From: Spirobacillus cienkowskii
GTDB taxonomy: Bacteria; Bdellovibrionota_B; Oligoflexia; Silvanigrellales; Silvanigrellaceae
NCBI RefSeq assembly: GCF_037081835.1
Contig: NZ_CP146516.1
Coordinates: 2,433,501-2,497,500 of the forward strand
DNA length: 64,000 nt
Direction of reading: 5' to 3'
Under the pieces are notes generated by a model. The model ran no database searches, had not been told where the DNA came from, and saw only the letters and a list, made by a program, of their open reading frames with translations. How positions within the stretch are numbered: position 1 is the first letter of the stretch; every line of letters starts with the position of its first letter. Made by a program: the position numbers and the translations under genes. Positions 45,476 through 54,691 of the stretch are shown in pieces.

Positions 45476-47881
45476 TTAATTTAATTCAACACGTAATAGA
45501 GAATGACCATTACCTATTTTTTGAACCACAATCCGAGTTCCAATGGCTTCTCTTAAAGAATCAACATGACTAATAATACCCACTTGCGTACCATTAGCAT
45601 GCAAAGACTCTAACGCACCAATTGCAACCTGTAAGGTTTCAGGATCAAGAGTACCAAAACCTTCATCCAATAATAATGTTTCTATAGGCATTTTGATAGA
45701 ACGATACTCAGATAAAGCCAACGCTAAAGCTAATGAAACTAAAAAAGTTTCGCCACCTGAAAGAGTTTTAAATGATCTGAGGGCATTAGCATGATAACTA
45801 TCTTGAATTGCAAAAGCCAATCGAGGCTTATTTTCAGCGTCAAGAGCTGGTGCTAAGGTATATCGTTTATCAAAACGATATAAGTGATAATTTGCTTTAA
45901 AAATTAGTTCTTCTAAGTTTAGGATTTGCGCAAATTTTTTAAAATTTTCACCGTTATTTATACCAATTAACTGATGCATTTTATTCCAAAGCACAAACTC
46001 TTGCTGAATCTCTAAATTTTGCTGCTGATAATCTTCAATCTTTTTTTTATTTTGCTCATTAATAAATAATATATTAGTTATTTCTCCTAGTTCTTTTAAT
46101 TTATCTTTTATATCAGAATCTAATATATTTTTATTATTATACAAATCATTTAAAGTGCTATTAACAAAATTTAATGAATAATGATTTTTATGATTTTCTA
46201 AATCAAAGTATCTTTGTTGTTTTGTTTCAGTTGTAGAAATACGGAGTTCTTCAAGTTTATTATAAATATTATTATATTCAATAACTTGAATTTCTGATAA
46301 ATTAAAATTTAAAATTTCTTCTTTTGGTAAATTGCCAAATTTTAAAATTTCGCTATCTAGTAAGACTTTAATAGAAGATAAATTTTCTCGGTAGTTAACA
46401 AGTTGATGAAAATAATTTTCTTTTTGATTATTTAAAACAGCAAATATTTTTTCTTTTTCTGCTAAAATTGTTTTTTCTTGATCAAGTTTATTTTGTTTTT
46501 CAATTATTGATTTATTTAGTTTATCTTCAATTTTTATTGGATCTTCACCACCAAAAAAATTATTTATATTTTTTGTAATATTATTTATCTTGTTTTTTAT
46601 TTCATCAACCTCTAGTGAACGATCTTGAATATTTTTTTCAATTAGTACATACTCTTTTTCAAATTCATTAAGTTTATTAGTATATAAAGAAATATTATTT
46701 TCTATTGTTCTGTATTTCTCATAATATCTCTTATCTTCAAAAACGTATATTTTTTCAAATTCAGAATGAGACACTAAGCTTTTCTCAAACAGATCAATTT
46801 TAAAATCAGGTATTAAATACAACATCAAATCATTTAAATCTTGCTTGAATGCAATAAATTTATTATTTTTTTCTTTTGATTCAATATATAATTCTTTATT
46901 TTTATTATATTCTTCAATTTTTTCGGTTAAAAATTTAATTTCAACATTAACTTTTTCAATTTCTTCTTTATTTTTAATTTCTAATTTATTATAAATTTGA
47001 TAAAAATAATCACTACTCTTCTTAGTTGCCGAATAACTATCTAAGTTGAGAGCTGATAATATTATATTTTTTTTATCTTGGATAACATTAGTTAAAGAAT
47101 TTTTTTGATTTTCTACACTTTTAATTTCATGAGTATAAAATTGAACATTTTTTTCAAATTCAAGTAAATTTGATAACATGCTATTTTGAAAATTTTCTTT
47201 TTCTAATAGCTGCTGAGAAAGAAATTCATGTTGTGAAATAATTTCCATATCAGCCTTTTTATAAGACATATCCTCAAAATAAGGATGCTCATAACTACCG
47301 CATAATGGACATTCCTCACCAGGTAATAAATGTTTACGCTGATAAGCGAGCTCAATTTTCCAAGATAATTTTGTGACATCATTTTTTAAATTAGCCACTT
47401 CTGAGTTTTCATTATTTATAATTTCTTTTTGCGATAAATAATTTACATTAGCATTTAATAAAGACTGCTGAGCCGCCTTAAGCTTTTCAACTAAACTATT
47501 TTCTTCTGACTCTCTTCTACTCAAATCCTCAATATAAAATGCAACTTTTTCAATTTGTATTTTTTCAGAAAAATATTTATCTTTTAAATTTCTTAAATCA
47601 TTTAATTTATCATGAGGATTTTCAAAAGGAATTGAATGTGCTATCAAATCCCTTTTAATAGATTCAAAATGCGCTTTAATTTTTTCAAAATCAAGTAAGA
47701 ATTTTTTATAATTCACTAATAAAAATGATAATTCATTTTTTAATACGTTTTCAAATTCTTTTTTACTTTCATTTGCAATGCGCAAATTTTTAATATGAAA
47801 TTCTTTATTTAAAAAAACAGAAGACTTTTCTATTTCAAGATTTTTTAATTTTTCTAATTTTTTATTGAAGTCTTCTGTCAA
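45476..47881 (-). CDS. sbcC: SbcC exonuclease subunit, C-terminal fragment with zinc hook
   Basis: An 801-residue fragment beginning at TTG 47881: long coiled coils, the zinc hook GEECPLCGSYEHP near residue 195 (CPLC binds zinc and joins two SbcC arms), second coiled coil, then the C-terminal ATPase lobe with signature FKTLSGGETFLVSLALALAL and Walker B ETLLLDEGFGTLD. It lacks the Walker A lobe, which is in the overlapping upstream frame (47862-49031). No ribosome-binding site is seen before the TTG, so frameshift fusion is more likely than separate translation. Confidence 0.9.
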   Translation of the reverse strand: MTEDFNKKLEKLKNLEIEKSSVFLNKEFHIKNLRIANESKKEFENVLKNELSFLLVNYKKFLLDFEKIKAHFESIKRDLIAHSIPFENPHDKLNDLRNLKDKYFSEKIQIEKVAFYIEDLSRRESEENSLVEKLKAAQQSLLNANVNYLSQKEIINNENSEVANLKNDVTKLSWKIELAYQRKHLLPGEECPLCGSYEHPYFEDMSYKKADMEIISQHEFLSQQLLEKENFQNSMLSNLLEFEKNVQFYTHEIKSVENQKNSLTNVIQDKKNIILSALNLDSYSATKKSSDYFYQIYNKLEIKNKEEIEKVNVEIKFLTEKIEEYNKNKELYIESKEKNNKFIAFKQDLNDLMLYLIPDFKIDLFEKSLVSHSEFEKIYVFEDKRYYEKYRTIENNISLYTNKLNEFEKEYVLIEKNIQDRSLEVDEIKNKINNITKNINNFFGGEDPIKIEDKLNKSIIEKQNKLDQEKTILAEKEKIFAVLNNQKENYFHQLVNYRENLSSIKVLLDSEILKFGNLPKEEILNFNLSEIQVIEYNNIYNKLEELRISTTETKQQRYFDLENHKNHYSLNFVNSTLNDLYNNKNILDSDIKDKLKELGEITNILFINEQNKKKIEDYQQQNLEIQQEFVLWNKMHQLIGINNGENFKKFAQILNLEELIFKANYHLYRFDKRYTLAPALDAENKPRLAFAIQDSYHANALRSFKTLSGGETFLVSLALALALSEYRSIKMPIETLLLDEGFGTLDPETLQVAIGALESLHANGTQVGIISHVDSLREAIGTRIVVQKIGNGHSLLRVELN

Positions 47882-49031
47882 AGTATTTTTTATTGATTCT
47901 TAATTCTTTAGCCTTATCAATTTCGTATTTTTTTTCTTCAAAATTCTTTTTTTCATTTTGAAGACAATCGAATAATTGATTAATATTACTTTTGATAAAA
48001 ATAATAATATCTTTTAAAGATAAAATTTCATTGTTTTTATTATTTATTTCAATTTCAATTTTTCCAATTTTTTCCTTATTCTCATTTTCTTGAAAATAAA
48101 GCTCAATAGATTTTTGAAATTTTTTAAATTGGCTTAAGCGATTTAGAAAATCTTGATTATTTTTAAGATTTTCTAGATATTCTTGATAAGATTTTTCAGC
48201 TTCAGATAGTTTTTTTTGTAACTCGTCTTCTTTTACGCGCCAATTTATTTCATAATCAATTGACTTAGCTTTCTCGTCTAAAATTTTTATTTCATCTGAT
48301 ATACTTTGTTTTTTATTTTTATAATCATTTTCTATTTCAAAAGAAAGTATGTTAATTCCATTTATTTTAATATTAATTTCATTATATTTTTCTTCTATTA
48401 TTTTTTTCTTTTCCGAAGCCTTTTTACCAATATTTTTATAAATTTCAGTATTTGTAATTCTTTCTAAAATTGCTGCTCTTTCTTCTTCGTTAGCTTTTAA
48501 AAAAGCTGCAAATTCTCCTTGTGCAAGAAGTACCATCCTTTTAAAATCTTCTACGGTTAAATTTTCTAATACTTTATTAAAAATAGGTTCATAAAATTTA
48601 GGTCGCGTATCACTGATTAGTTGCTCCCAATCTGATAAATCTTCGTTAAAACACTCTAAAATTCTTCTAGGATTTTTAAAATTACCGTCTGGTTTTTTAT
48701 ATGCTCTCTCACATTGCCAAGTTACTCTATATTTTACAATTTTATTATCTTCTCTTTTAGAAAAAATTAATTGCGAAAAAGCAAAATAAGTGCCGCGTGA
48801 CATCACTTGCCTGCTATCATTCTCTAAATCTTTTTCTGATTTGCCTTTAGTCAAGCGAGGAGTTTGGCCAAACAATGCAAGCGACATGGCATCCATTAAT
48901 GTTGATTTCCCTGCACCTGTTGGTCCTATAATTAAAAAAATAGGCGCCCCCTGCAAATCTTTTTCAAAATCAACCGAGTGACGTCCATATAATGAATTTA
49001 AATTTTCTAACTCAACTTTTAGTAATTTCAA
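47862..49031 (-). CDS. sbcC: SbcC exonuclease subunit, N-terminal ATPase fragment
   Basis: A 389-residue fragment with the RecN/SMC-type N-terminal lobe: LENLNSLYGRHSVDFE, Walker A GPTGAGKSTLMDAMSLALFGQTPR near residues 36-58 and LAQGEFAAFLKANEEERA (Q-loop region) near 155, then coiled coil. It stops at 47862, 20 nt into the overlapping downstream fragment. The two parts add to about 1190 residues against about 1050 in E. coli, in register with a single SbcC. The break lies beside an A6 run near 47888-47893 and needs a +1 shift. It follows sbcD by 36 nt. Confidence 0.9.
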   Translation of the reverse strand: MKLLKVELENLNSLYGRHSVDFEKDLQGAPIFLIIGPTGAGKSTLMDAMSLALFGQTPRLTKGKSEKDLENDSRQVMSRGTYFAFSQLIFSKREDNKIVKYRVTWQCERAYKKPDGNFKNPRRILECFNEDLSDWEQLISDTRPKFYEPIFNKVLENLTVEDFKRMVLLAQGEFAAFLKANEEERAAILERITNTEIYKNIGKKASEKKKIIEEKYNEINIKINGINILSFEIENDYKNKKQSISDEIKILDEKAKSIDYEINWRVKEDELQKKLSEAEKSYQEYLENLKNNQDFLNRLSQFKKFQKSIELYFQENENKEKIGKIEIEINNKNNEILSLKDIIIFIKSNINQLFDCLQNEKKNFEEKKYEIDKAKELRINKKYFDRRLQ

Positions 49032-49067
49032 AAAATATCCTTTAAATTTAATATTATATAATAATTT

Positions 49068-50288
49068 TTAAATATTCTCTTCATTTAATAAACTTCTAAA
49101 AGCATTTAACAATTTATCATCAATAACTTGATTTTGATTTTCACACATTTTAATAAATACTTCTTCAACAGATAAAGTTTTTAAAGAATCTTTATTAAAA
49201 AAAATTTGATTTATATTTGAAGTTTGACACAGACTCTGTTTTACAGTTGCCAATGCAGGTCTTTGTGTAAAAGGAAAAGAATTTTCAAGTTTTCTTAAAA
49301 TAGATAAATCTAATCCTGGAAGATAAGACTCAACTTCTGTTTGCACACATAAAATTGGAGGAAATGGAGTATCCCATGATAAACTTTCAATTTGAAAATT
49401 AATACTTTCTATATTGCCTTTAATTTCTATAATTTTTCTTCTTTGTGGGACAGGCAAACGTTGTATATCATAATCATTATTTTCAAAGGTAACAATATTT
49501 ACACACCTTTGTGTTTTAGACTCTTTTAAAGACAAGCATATAGGGGAACCAGAATAATATGCATTAGAGTTTGCAACTCTATAAGATTTATGAATATGAC
49601 CCAAAGCAATATAATTAAATCTTTTATCAAATATTGTTTCTGGAAGCCCTCCTAAAGTACCAACCATATGAATTTCCAATGGGGCATCATCTTTTTCTGA
49701 TCCAATACAAGATAAATGACCAGTACCAATTAATAATTTCGTTTGATATAATTTTTCTGATTCATCTGCTAAATTTTTATATAATAAATTAATTTTATCT
49801 TTAAATAAATTTTGAATTTCTGATTCTGTTAGTCCTGCAGTTCTGATACCCAATCGATATTCATGAATAAAAGGGACAGCTGCAATCACTGCTTGCAGCT
49901 GTCTTTCAGAATTATAAATAGGACAAAGATATTTTGAGATATCGTGCAAATCACTGTAAACACCACCAACAACAAAAACGTCTAGTAGCTTAAGCAATTC
50001 AGACGGAGCATCTAATCGAGTTGGAGAATCATGATTGCCTCCAACAACTATCACCTTTTTAAAATTTTTTATTTGAGATATTTGGAATAAAAATTGATAA
50101 TAAATTTTTTGTGACTCTGACGACGGTTGTGGTTGATCAAAAATATCACCCGCAACTATTAAAACCTCAATCTCATAATTTTTAAGAATCTCAACCAACC
50201 AAGATAAGAAAAATTTATGATCTTCTTCTCTTGATATACCTTCAAATGTAGCACCCAAATGCCAATCTGATGTATGTAATATTTTCAT
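49068..50288 (-). CDS. sbcD: SbcD nuclease subunit
   Basis: Mre11-type Mn-dependent nuclease partner of SbcC, cutting hairpins and double-strand ends. The 406-residue protein shows all phosphoesterase motifs: HTSDWHLG at the N-terminus, VAGDIFDQ, GGNHDSPTR, GTGHLS and ALGHIHK. The C-terminal 120 residues are the capping and SbcC-binding region. ATG at 50288 gives the standard MKILHTSDWHLG start; a TTG two codons earlier is possible. It lies 27 nt from the bamD gene. Confidence 0.95.
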   Translation of the reverse strand: MKILHTSDWHLGATFEGISREEDHKFFLSWLVEILKNYEIEVLIVAGDIFDQPQPSSESQKIYYQFLFQISQIKNFKKVIVVGGNHDSPTRLDAPSELLKLLDVFVVGGVYSDLHDISKYLCPIYNSERQLQAVIAAVPFIHEYRLGIRTAGLTESEIQNLFKDKINLLYKNLADESEKLYQTKLLIGTGHLSCIGSEKDDAPLEIHMVGTLGGLPETIFDKRFNYIALGHIHKSYRVANSNAYYSGSPICLSLKESKTQRCVNIVTFENNDYDIQRLPVPQRRKIIEIKGNIESINFQIESLSWDTPFPPILCVQTEVESYLPGLDLSILRKLENSFPFTQRPALATVKQSLCQTSNINQIFFNKDSLKTLSVEEVFIKMCENQNQVIDDKLLNAFRSLLNEENI

Positions 50289-50315
50289 AAGCAAAAAACC
50301 ATAAATTACAAAAAA

Positions 50316-51062
50316 TTAGTTACTTCTTAGTTCTGCAGACTTTTTTCTTAATTCTTCTGGCGTAGTATTATTAAAATAAACGTAACTATCTGATTTGGGA
50401 TCTTTTTCTAAAATTTTAGCAAGCTCCTCATAACACTGCGCCGCATTTTCAATTGCTTCTTTTTTAAGATCAGCATATTGAGGATAAGTTTTAATAATGT
50501 TTAAGTACCTCGATAAAGCTGCTGAGAAAAGTTCTTTATTCCAATAAAATCTTGCAACAAAAAGATCATGTTCTGCTAATCTTCTTTTTAAGTTTGCTAA
50601 TCTTTCTTTAGCTTCAGAAATAAACTCTCCGTTTGGATACTGTCTTAGGTAGTCTTGGTATTTTAAAATTGCTTTCTTTGCAAATGCTTGTTCGCGATCG
50701 ATTTGCTCGGGAGCTTGCAAATCATAAATTTTTGCTACGCGAAAATGGGCAAAAGGAACTTTGTCATGCACAGCATTTTTTCTGATAAAATCATCGTACG
50801 CAACAAGAGCTTCAGGATACTTATCTGATTGGTAATATGCATCAGCTTGTAAAACTTCTGCTTCAATATTATTTTTTGAATAAGGGTATCTTGCTTTGTA
50901 TTCATCTACATTAGCAATTAGATCTGACCAGTTCTCTTTTTTATAGTTTTCTCGTATTTTTTCAATTCCTTCATCTTGAGAAAGCTCTGAAATTGGTTTT
51001 GTTTGACATGAAAAGAGAACCAAACTCAAACCACAGCAAATTAAAAAATTTTTAAATTTCAT
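50316..51062 (-). CDS. bamD: BamD-like outer-membrane assembly lipoprotein
   Basis: A 248-residue lipoprotein of the outer-membrane beta-barrel assembly complex. The signal ends in LVLFSC (lipobox, lipidated Cys); then TPR-type repeats NWSDLIANVDEYKARYPYSK, KYPEALVAYDDFIRKN, ILKYQDYLRQYPNG, and FSAALSRYLNIIKTYPQ, the usual BamD/ComL order. ATG at 51062 (MKFKNF) begins the signal peptide and is chosen over an in-frame start four codons earlier. It lies in the same run of minus-strand genes as the methylmalonyl operon. Confidence 0.88.
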   Translation of the reverse strand: MKFKNFLICCGLSLVLFSCQTKPISELSQDEGIEKIRENYKKENWSDLIANVDEYKARYPYSKNNIEAEVLQADAYYQSDKYPEALVAYDDFIRKNAVHDKVPFAHFRVAKIYDLQAPEQIDREQAFAKKAILKYQDYLRQYPNGEFISEAKERLANLKRRLAEHDLFVARFYWNKELFSAALSRYLNIIKTYPQYADLKKEAIENAAQCYEELAKILEKDPKSDSYVYFNNTTPEELRKKSAELRSN

Positions 51063-51089
51063 AGTAATATACAACTCATCATGAATAGA

Positions 51090-51506
51090 TCAATTTTTAT
51101 TTTGTTTCTCTTCAACCAACTCAACTAGAATCCCTCCAGTAGAATGTGGATGAATAAATACAATACGAGTATTATGCGCCCCTTTTTTAGGCTTTTCATC
51201 AATAAGACGAATTTGATTTTTTTTCAAATGGTTTACCCAACTGTCTAAATCGTCTACATCTAATGCTACATGCTGAATACCAGCTCCTCGAGTTGCTAAA
51301 AACTTAGCAATAGAACTGTCCGTGCTTGTTGCCTGAAGCAGTTCTAATCTACTATTTTCACAGCGAATAAAATCTACAGTAACCTGCTGATCGTCGACAA
51401 CTTCTCCTCCTTCGTATGGCAGGCCAAGAATACCTGTAAAAAATTGTTTTGCTAGAGAAGCATCCTTTGGAACAATGCCTAAATGATTAATTCTATTAAT
51501 TTTCAT
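51090..51506 (-). CDS. mce: Methylmalonyl-CoA epimerase
   Basis: Converts (S)- to (R)-methylmalonyl-CoA between propionyl-CoA carboxylase and the mutase. A 138-residue vicinal-oxygen-chelate (glyoxalase-fold) protein with INRINHLGIVPKD at the start (metal His), GIQHVALDVDDL in the middle (second His) and GGILVELVE at the end (Glu ligand). The start overlaps the 3' end of meaB by 11 nt. The order meaB then mce places it firmly in the propionate pathway. An alternative start 33 nt upstream adds an unlikely leader. Confidence 0.95.
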   Translation of the reverse strand: MKINRINHLGIVPKDASLAKQFFTGILGLPYEGGEVVDDQQVTVDFIRCENSRLELLQATSTDSSIAKFLATRGAGIQHVALDVDDLDSWVNHLKKNQIRLIDEKPKKGAHNTRIVFIHPHSTGGILVELVEEKQNKN

Positions 51507-52524
51507 TTTTACTGCTTTCAGAAATGATGTTTTTATCAAATATTTTTTGTGCTAAAAACATTGCTGTCGTGGTTCCGTTGCTTAACATTTTAATTTCTTG
51601 CGCATCTATTTTTTCTATTTCATTTTTAAATTTAAATTCAGCAAGCATTAATGCATTTTGCAAAATTTCTTTTTTCAATCGCTTTATGCGAATTTCTTTA
51701 CCAAGTTTATTTTTATTTTCATACTCTTGATGCAATAATATAGAGTCAATAATTTCTTTAATTCCTTCACATTTAGATGCAGAACTTTTTAACACTGGCG
51801 GACGCCATGTATTCTCGCCTACAGGAACGGTATTTTCAGATAATTCTTGCATCATTCGCAATGGGTCAGCAAGATCACATTTATTAATGATATATATATC
51901 AGCTAGCTGTAAAATACCTGCTTTCATCAATTGAATTTCATCGCCACTATTGGGCATCAATACGAGCAGTGTTGTATCTGCAATATTAGTAATCTCACTT
52001 TCACTTTGCCCAATTCCCACAGTTTCAACAAGAATAAAATCAAATTCTAGAACAGATGCCAGACGGATTGCACTTCTTGTTGCTAACGCAACACCTCCTA
52101 ACGCCCCACGAGCGCCCATAGAACGAATAAAAACCATTCTGTCCTTAAAATGCTCTTGCATCCGCACGCGGTCACCTAGTATTGCGCCTCCAGATATCGC
52201 AGAAGAAGGATCAACAGCAAAAACAGCCACTGACTTTCCTTTTAGCCTGAGTTCTCTAATTATCAAATTTGTCATTGTTGACTTACCTGCTCCAGGCAAC
52301 CCAGTAATACCAATCACTCTAGAATTATTTTCTTTAATTTCATTGAGGTTTAAATAAGGATGTGAAAGTAATTTGGGGGCAAGTAATGGATCATTTTCTA
52401 CAAAAGTAATTGCCTTACTCAAAGCTCTTGTGCGTGAAAGCCATAGCTCAACTCCATCAAATTTAGAACGTCCAGAAAGCAAATTAACAACCGATTCTAT
52501 ATCTAATGATTGTTGTATTTTCAT
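51496..52524 (-). CDS. meaB: MeaB (ArgK-like) GTPase, methylmalonyl-CoA mutase chaperone
   Basis: G3E-family GTPase protecting and reactivating B12-dependent methylmalonyl-CoA mutase. The 342-residue protein has GITGLPGAGKSTMTNLI (P-loop near 73-83), VFAVDPSSAISGGAILGDRV, FIRSMGARGALGGVA, LVETVGIGQSE and NKCDLADP (guanine specificity). Full length. Its ATG directly follows the TAA of the biotin-carrier gene (TAAATG). The mutase it should serve is represented here only by its B12-binding subunit. Confidence 0.96.
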   Translation of the reverse strand: MKIQQSLDIESVVNLLSGRSKFDGVELWLSRTRALSKAITFVENDPLLAPKLLSHPYLNLNEIKENNSRVIGITGLPGAGKSTMTNLIIRELRLKGKSVAVFAVDPSSAISGGAILGDRVRMQEHFKDRMVFIRSMGARGALGGVALATRSAIRLASVLEFDFILVETVGIGQSESEITNIADTTLLVLMPNSGDEIQLMKAGILQLADIYIINKCDLADPLRMMQELSENTVPVGENTWRPPVLKSSASKCEGIKEIIDSILLHQEYENKNKLGKEIRIKRLKKEILQNALMLAEFKFKNEIEKIDAQEIKMLSNGTTTAMFLAQKIFDKNIISESSKNEN

Positions 52525-53091
52525 TTAGCTCTCTTTTGAATCAGGAATAACTTTTATTAAAAAATCTCCCGTTGATACACTATCACCAACAACAACTTTT
52601 ATCTCTAAAATCGTTCCATCACATTCAGATAAAATTCGATTTTCCATTTTCATTGCTTCAATAGTTAAAAGAGGATCGCCTTCTTTAACACGCTCACCTT
52701 TTTTTACTAATAAGGAAATCACTTTACCTGATATAGGCGAAACCAAATCTCCATTACTATTAACTGTATTAATAACTTTTGCTTTAACGGGCTTTATAAG
52801 ATCTGCGTGGTAATGATTTTGCGTTACAAAACTACCATTTTGAATAGCTAAAAGAAAATGATTTTGTTTTAATTTTACAAAATTATTTTTAATTCTAATA
52901 ACTTGATTTTGCAGTAAAAAACTCAATCCATCAGCTAAAATCATCACTTCAATATTTTTAATACATTCAGAACTATTTATTATTAAAACTTCAAATTTTT
53001 CTCTATTCGAAAAATGGTTCAAATTAACTGAGGCAGGAATTTTGACTTCATAAAATTTAGAATTACTACTTTTCTGAATAGAAAATTTCAT
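52525..53091 (-). CDS. Biotin carboxyl carrier protein of the acyl-CoA carboxylase
   Basis: A 188-residue protein. The last 75 residues form a biotinyl domain (VSPISGKVISLLVKKGERVK, TIEAMKMENRIL with the biotinylated Lys in AMKM). The N-terminal 110 residues are beta-rich and may be the linker/BT-type domain that holds carboxylase subunits together. It lies 21 nt after the biotin carboxylase gene and abuts meaB. A separate carrier, instead of the fused one in mammalian PccA, is seen in several bacteria. Confidence 0.93.
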   Translation of the reverse strand: MKFSIQKSSNSKFYEVKIPASVNLNHFSNREKFEVLIINSSECIKNIEVMILADGLSFLLQNQVIRIKNNFVKLKQNHFLLAIQNGSFVTQNHYHADLIKPVKAKVINTVNSNGDLVSPISGKVISLLVKKGERVKEGDPLLTIEAMKMENRILSECDGTILEIKVVVGDSVSTGDFLIKVIPDSKES

Positions 53092-53112
53092 CTTATTGTT
53101 AACTCCATCTAA

Positions 53113-54657
53113 TTACCTTTTAGTGCTTTCTAAACGATAAGCATGACTCCAGGGTTCTACCAAGTTGTTATTAATACTTGGACGAACCTCAAAAATAGAC
53201 TGATGAATTGCTATTTTAATTGCAGCAACAATTGCTTCACTTTCGGTTAACTCATTTCTTGATATCTCGATCTGTTCTAGTAATTTTTCATTTTCTTCAA
53301 CAAATCGAGTTGTATAATTTCCATCACGAAAATTTTTATTTTCTAATATAGCTTGATGAAACGGAATAGTTGTTTGAATACCTTGAATATTTAATTCGCT
53401 TAAAGCTCGCGCCATTTTATTTAATGCATCTTCACGATTGGCGCCGTAAACCAATAGTTTTGCAATCATAGAATCATAAAATTCTGGTATTTTGTAACCA
53501 GCATAAATATGCGAATCCATGCGCACTCCAGGACCAGAAGGAAATTCTACTTCTTTAACCACACCAGGATCTGGTCTAAAGCCGTGATAAGGATCTTCTG
53601 CATTGATACGCGCTTCAAAAGCCCACCCTCGAATTGTAATATCTTTTTGTTGAAAGGGGAGCGCTTCTCCCATAGCAACTTTTAATTGAGTTTGTAATAA
53701 ATCAATTCCTGTAATCAGCTCTGTGACAGGATGTTCGACTTGAATACGTGTATTCATTTCCATAAAATAAAATTTTGTTGGCGATTCTAAAATAAATTCA
53801 ACAGTCCCTGCATTAACATAACCAACGCTTTGCGCTGCTTTAACTGCAATGTCTCCCATTTGTAGTCGCGTTTCATGACTAATATAGAGTGATGGTGCTT
53901 CTTCAATGAGCTTTTGATGTCTACGTTGAATGGTACAATCTCTCTCAAATAAATGTACCGTATTTCCGTGAGAATCAGCCATAATTTGAAATTCCACATG
54001 CCTTGGCCTCTCTATATATCGTTCACAAAATACATCAGAATTTCCAAAATAACTTAACGCTTCGCGCTGGCATGCTTCAAAAGCAGATGTCAGATCAGAA
54101 TTGTTACGCACAACTCTCATTCCCTTACCACCACCACCCGCAGCAGCTTTTAAAATAAGTGGATAACCAATTTGGTCTGCAATATTTTTTAATTCTTTAA
54201 CATTCTTAAGTGGCGCGTTTTTTCCTGGACTACACGGAACACCTGCCTCAATTACCTTTGTTTTTGCAATTGTTTTATCGCCCATTGCATAAATAGAAAA
54301 TGGAGATGGACCAATCCACACCATACCAGCTTTTAAAACTTCATTTGCAAATTCAGCATTTTCTGAAAGAAATCCAAACCCTGGATGCACTGCTTCTGCG
54401 CCCATTTGCTTTGCAGCCTGAATAATATTTTTTATATTTAAGTAACTTTCATGACTTGGTGCATTACCAATACAACACGCATAGTCAGCCATTGCGACAT
54501 GTCTTGAATGCAGATCAGCGGTAGAATATAGCGCTAACGGCGATAATCCCAAATCGCGACAAGCACGAATAACACGCACCCCAATTTCACCTCTATTTGC
54601 TATGCACACTTTTTTAAAGGGCTTAAATACAAGAGGTAAAAAATCTTTGTGTTGCAT
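53113..54657 (-). CDS. accC: Biotin carboxylase subunit of acyl-CoA (propionyl-CoA) carboxylase
   Basis: ATP-grasp enzyme carboxylating the biotin of the carrier protein. The 514-residue protein has KVCIANRGEIGVRVIRAC at the N-terminus, AVHPGFGFLSENAEFA, KAAAGGGGKGMRVV (glycine-rich ATP loop), FERDCTIQRRHQKLIEE, YFMEMNTRIQVEHPVTE and the C-terminal AEDPYHGFRPDPG. About 60 residues longer than AccC (450) at the C-terminus. Context (pccB, mcmB, mce, meaB) indicates propionyl-CoA rather than acetyl-CoA as final acceptor. AGGA before the ATG. Confidence 0.95.
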   Translation of the reverse strand: MQHKDFLPLVFKPFKKVCIANRGEIGVRVIRACRDLGLSPLALYSTADLHSRHVAMADYACCIGNAPSHESYLNIKNIIQAAKQMGAEAVHPGFGFLSENAEFANEVLKAGMVWIGPSPFSIYAMGDKTIAKTKVIEAGVPCSPGKNAPLKNVKELKNIADQIGYPLILKAAAGGGGKGMRVVRNNSDLTSAFEACQREALSYFGNSDVFCERYIERPRHVEFQIMADSHGNTVHLFERDCTIQRRHQKLIEEAPSLYISHETRLQMGDIAVKAAQSVGYVNAGTVEFILESPTKFYFMEMNTRIQVEHPVTELITGIDLLQTQLKVAMGEALPFQQKDITIRGWAFEARINAEDPYHGFRPDPGVVKEVEFPSGPGVRMDSHIYAGYKIPEFYDSMIAKLLVYGANREDALNKMARALSELNIQGIQTTIPFHQAILENKNFRDGNYTTRFVEENEKLLEQIEISRNELTESEAIVAAIKIAIHQSIFEVRPSINNNLVEPWSHAYRLESTKR

Positions 54658-54691
54658 GATAAAAATCCTATTACAAAGCCTGTATAATTAT

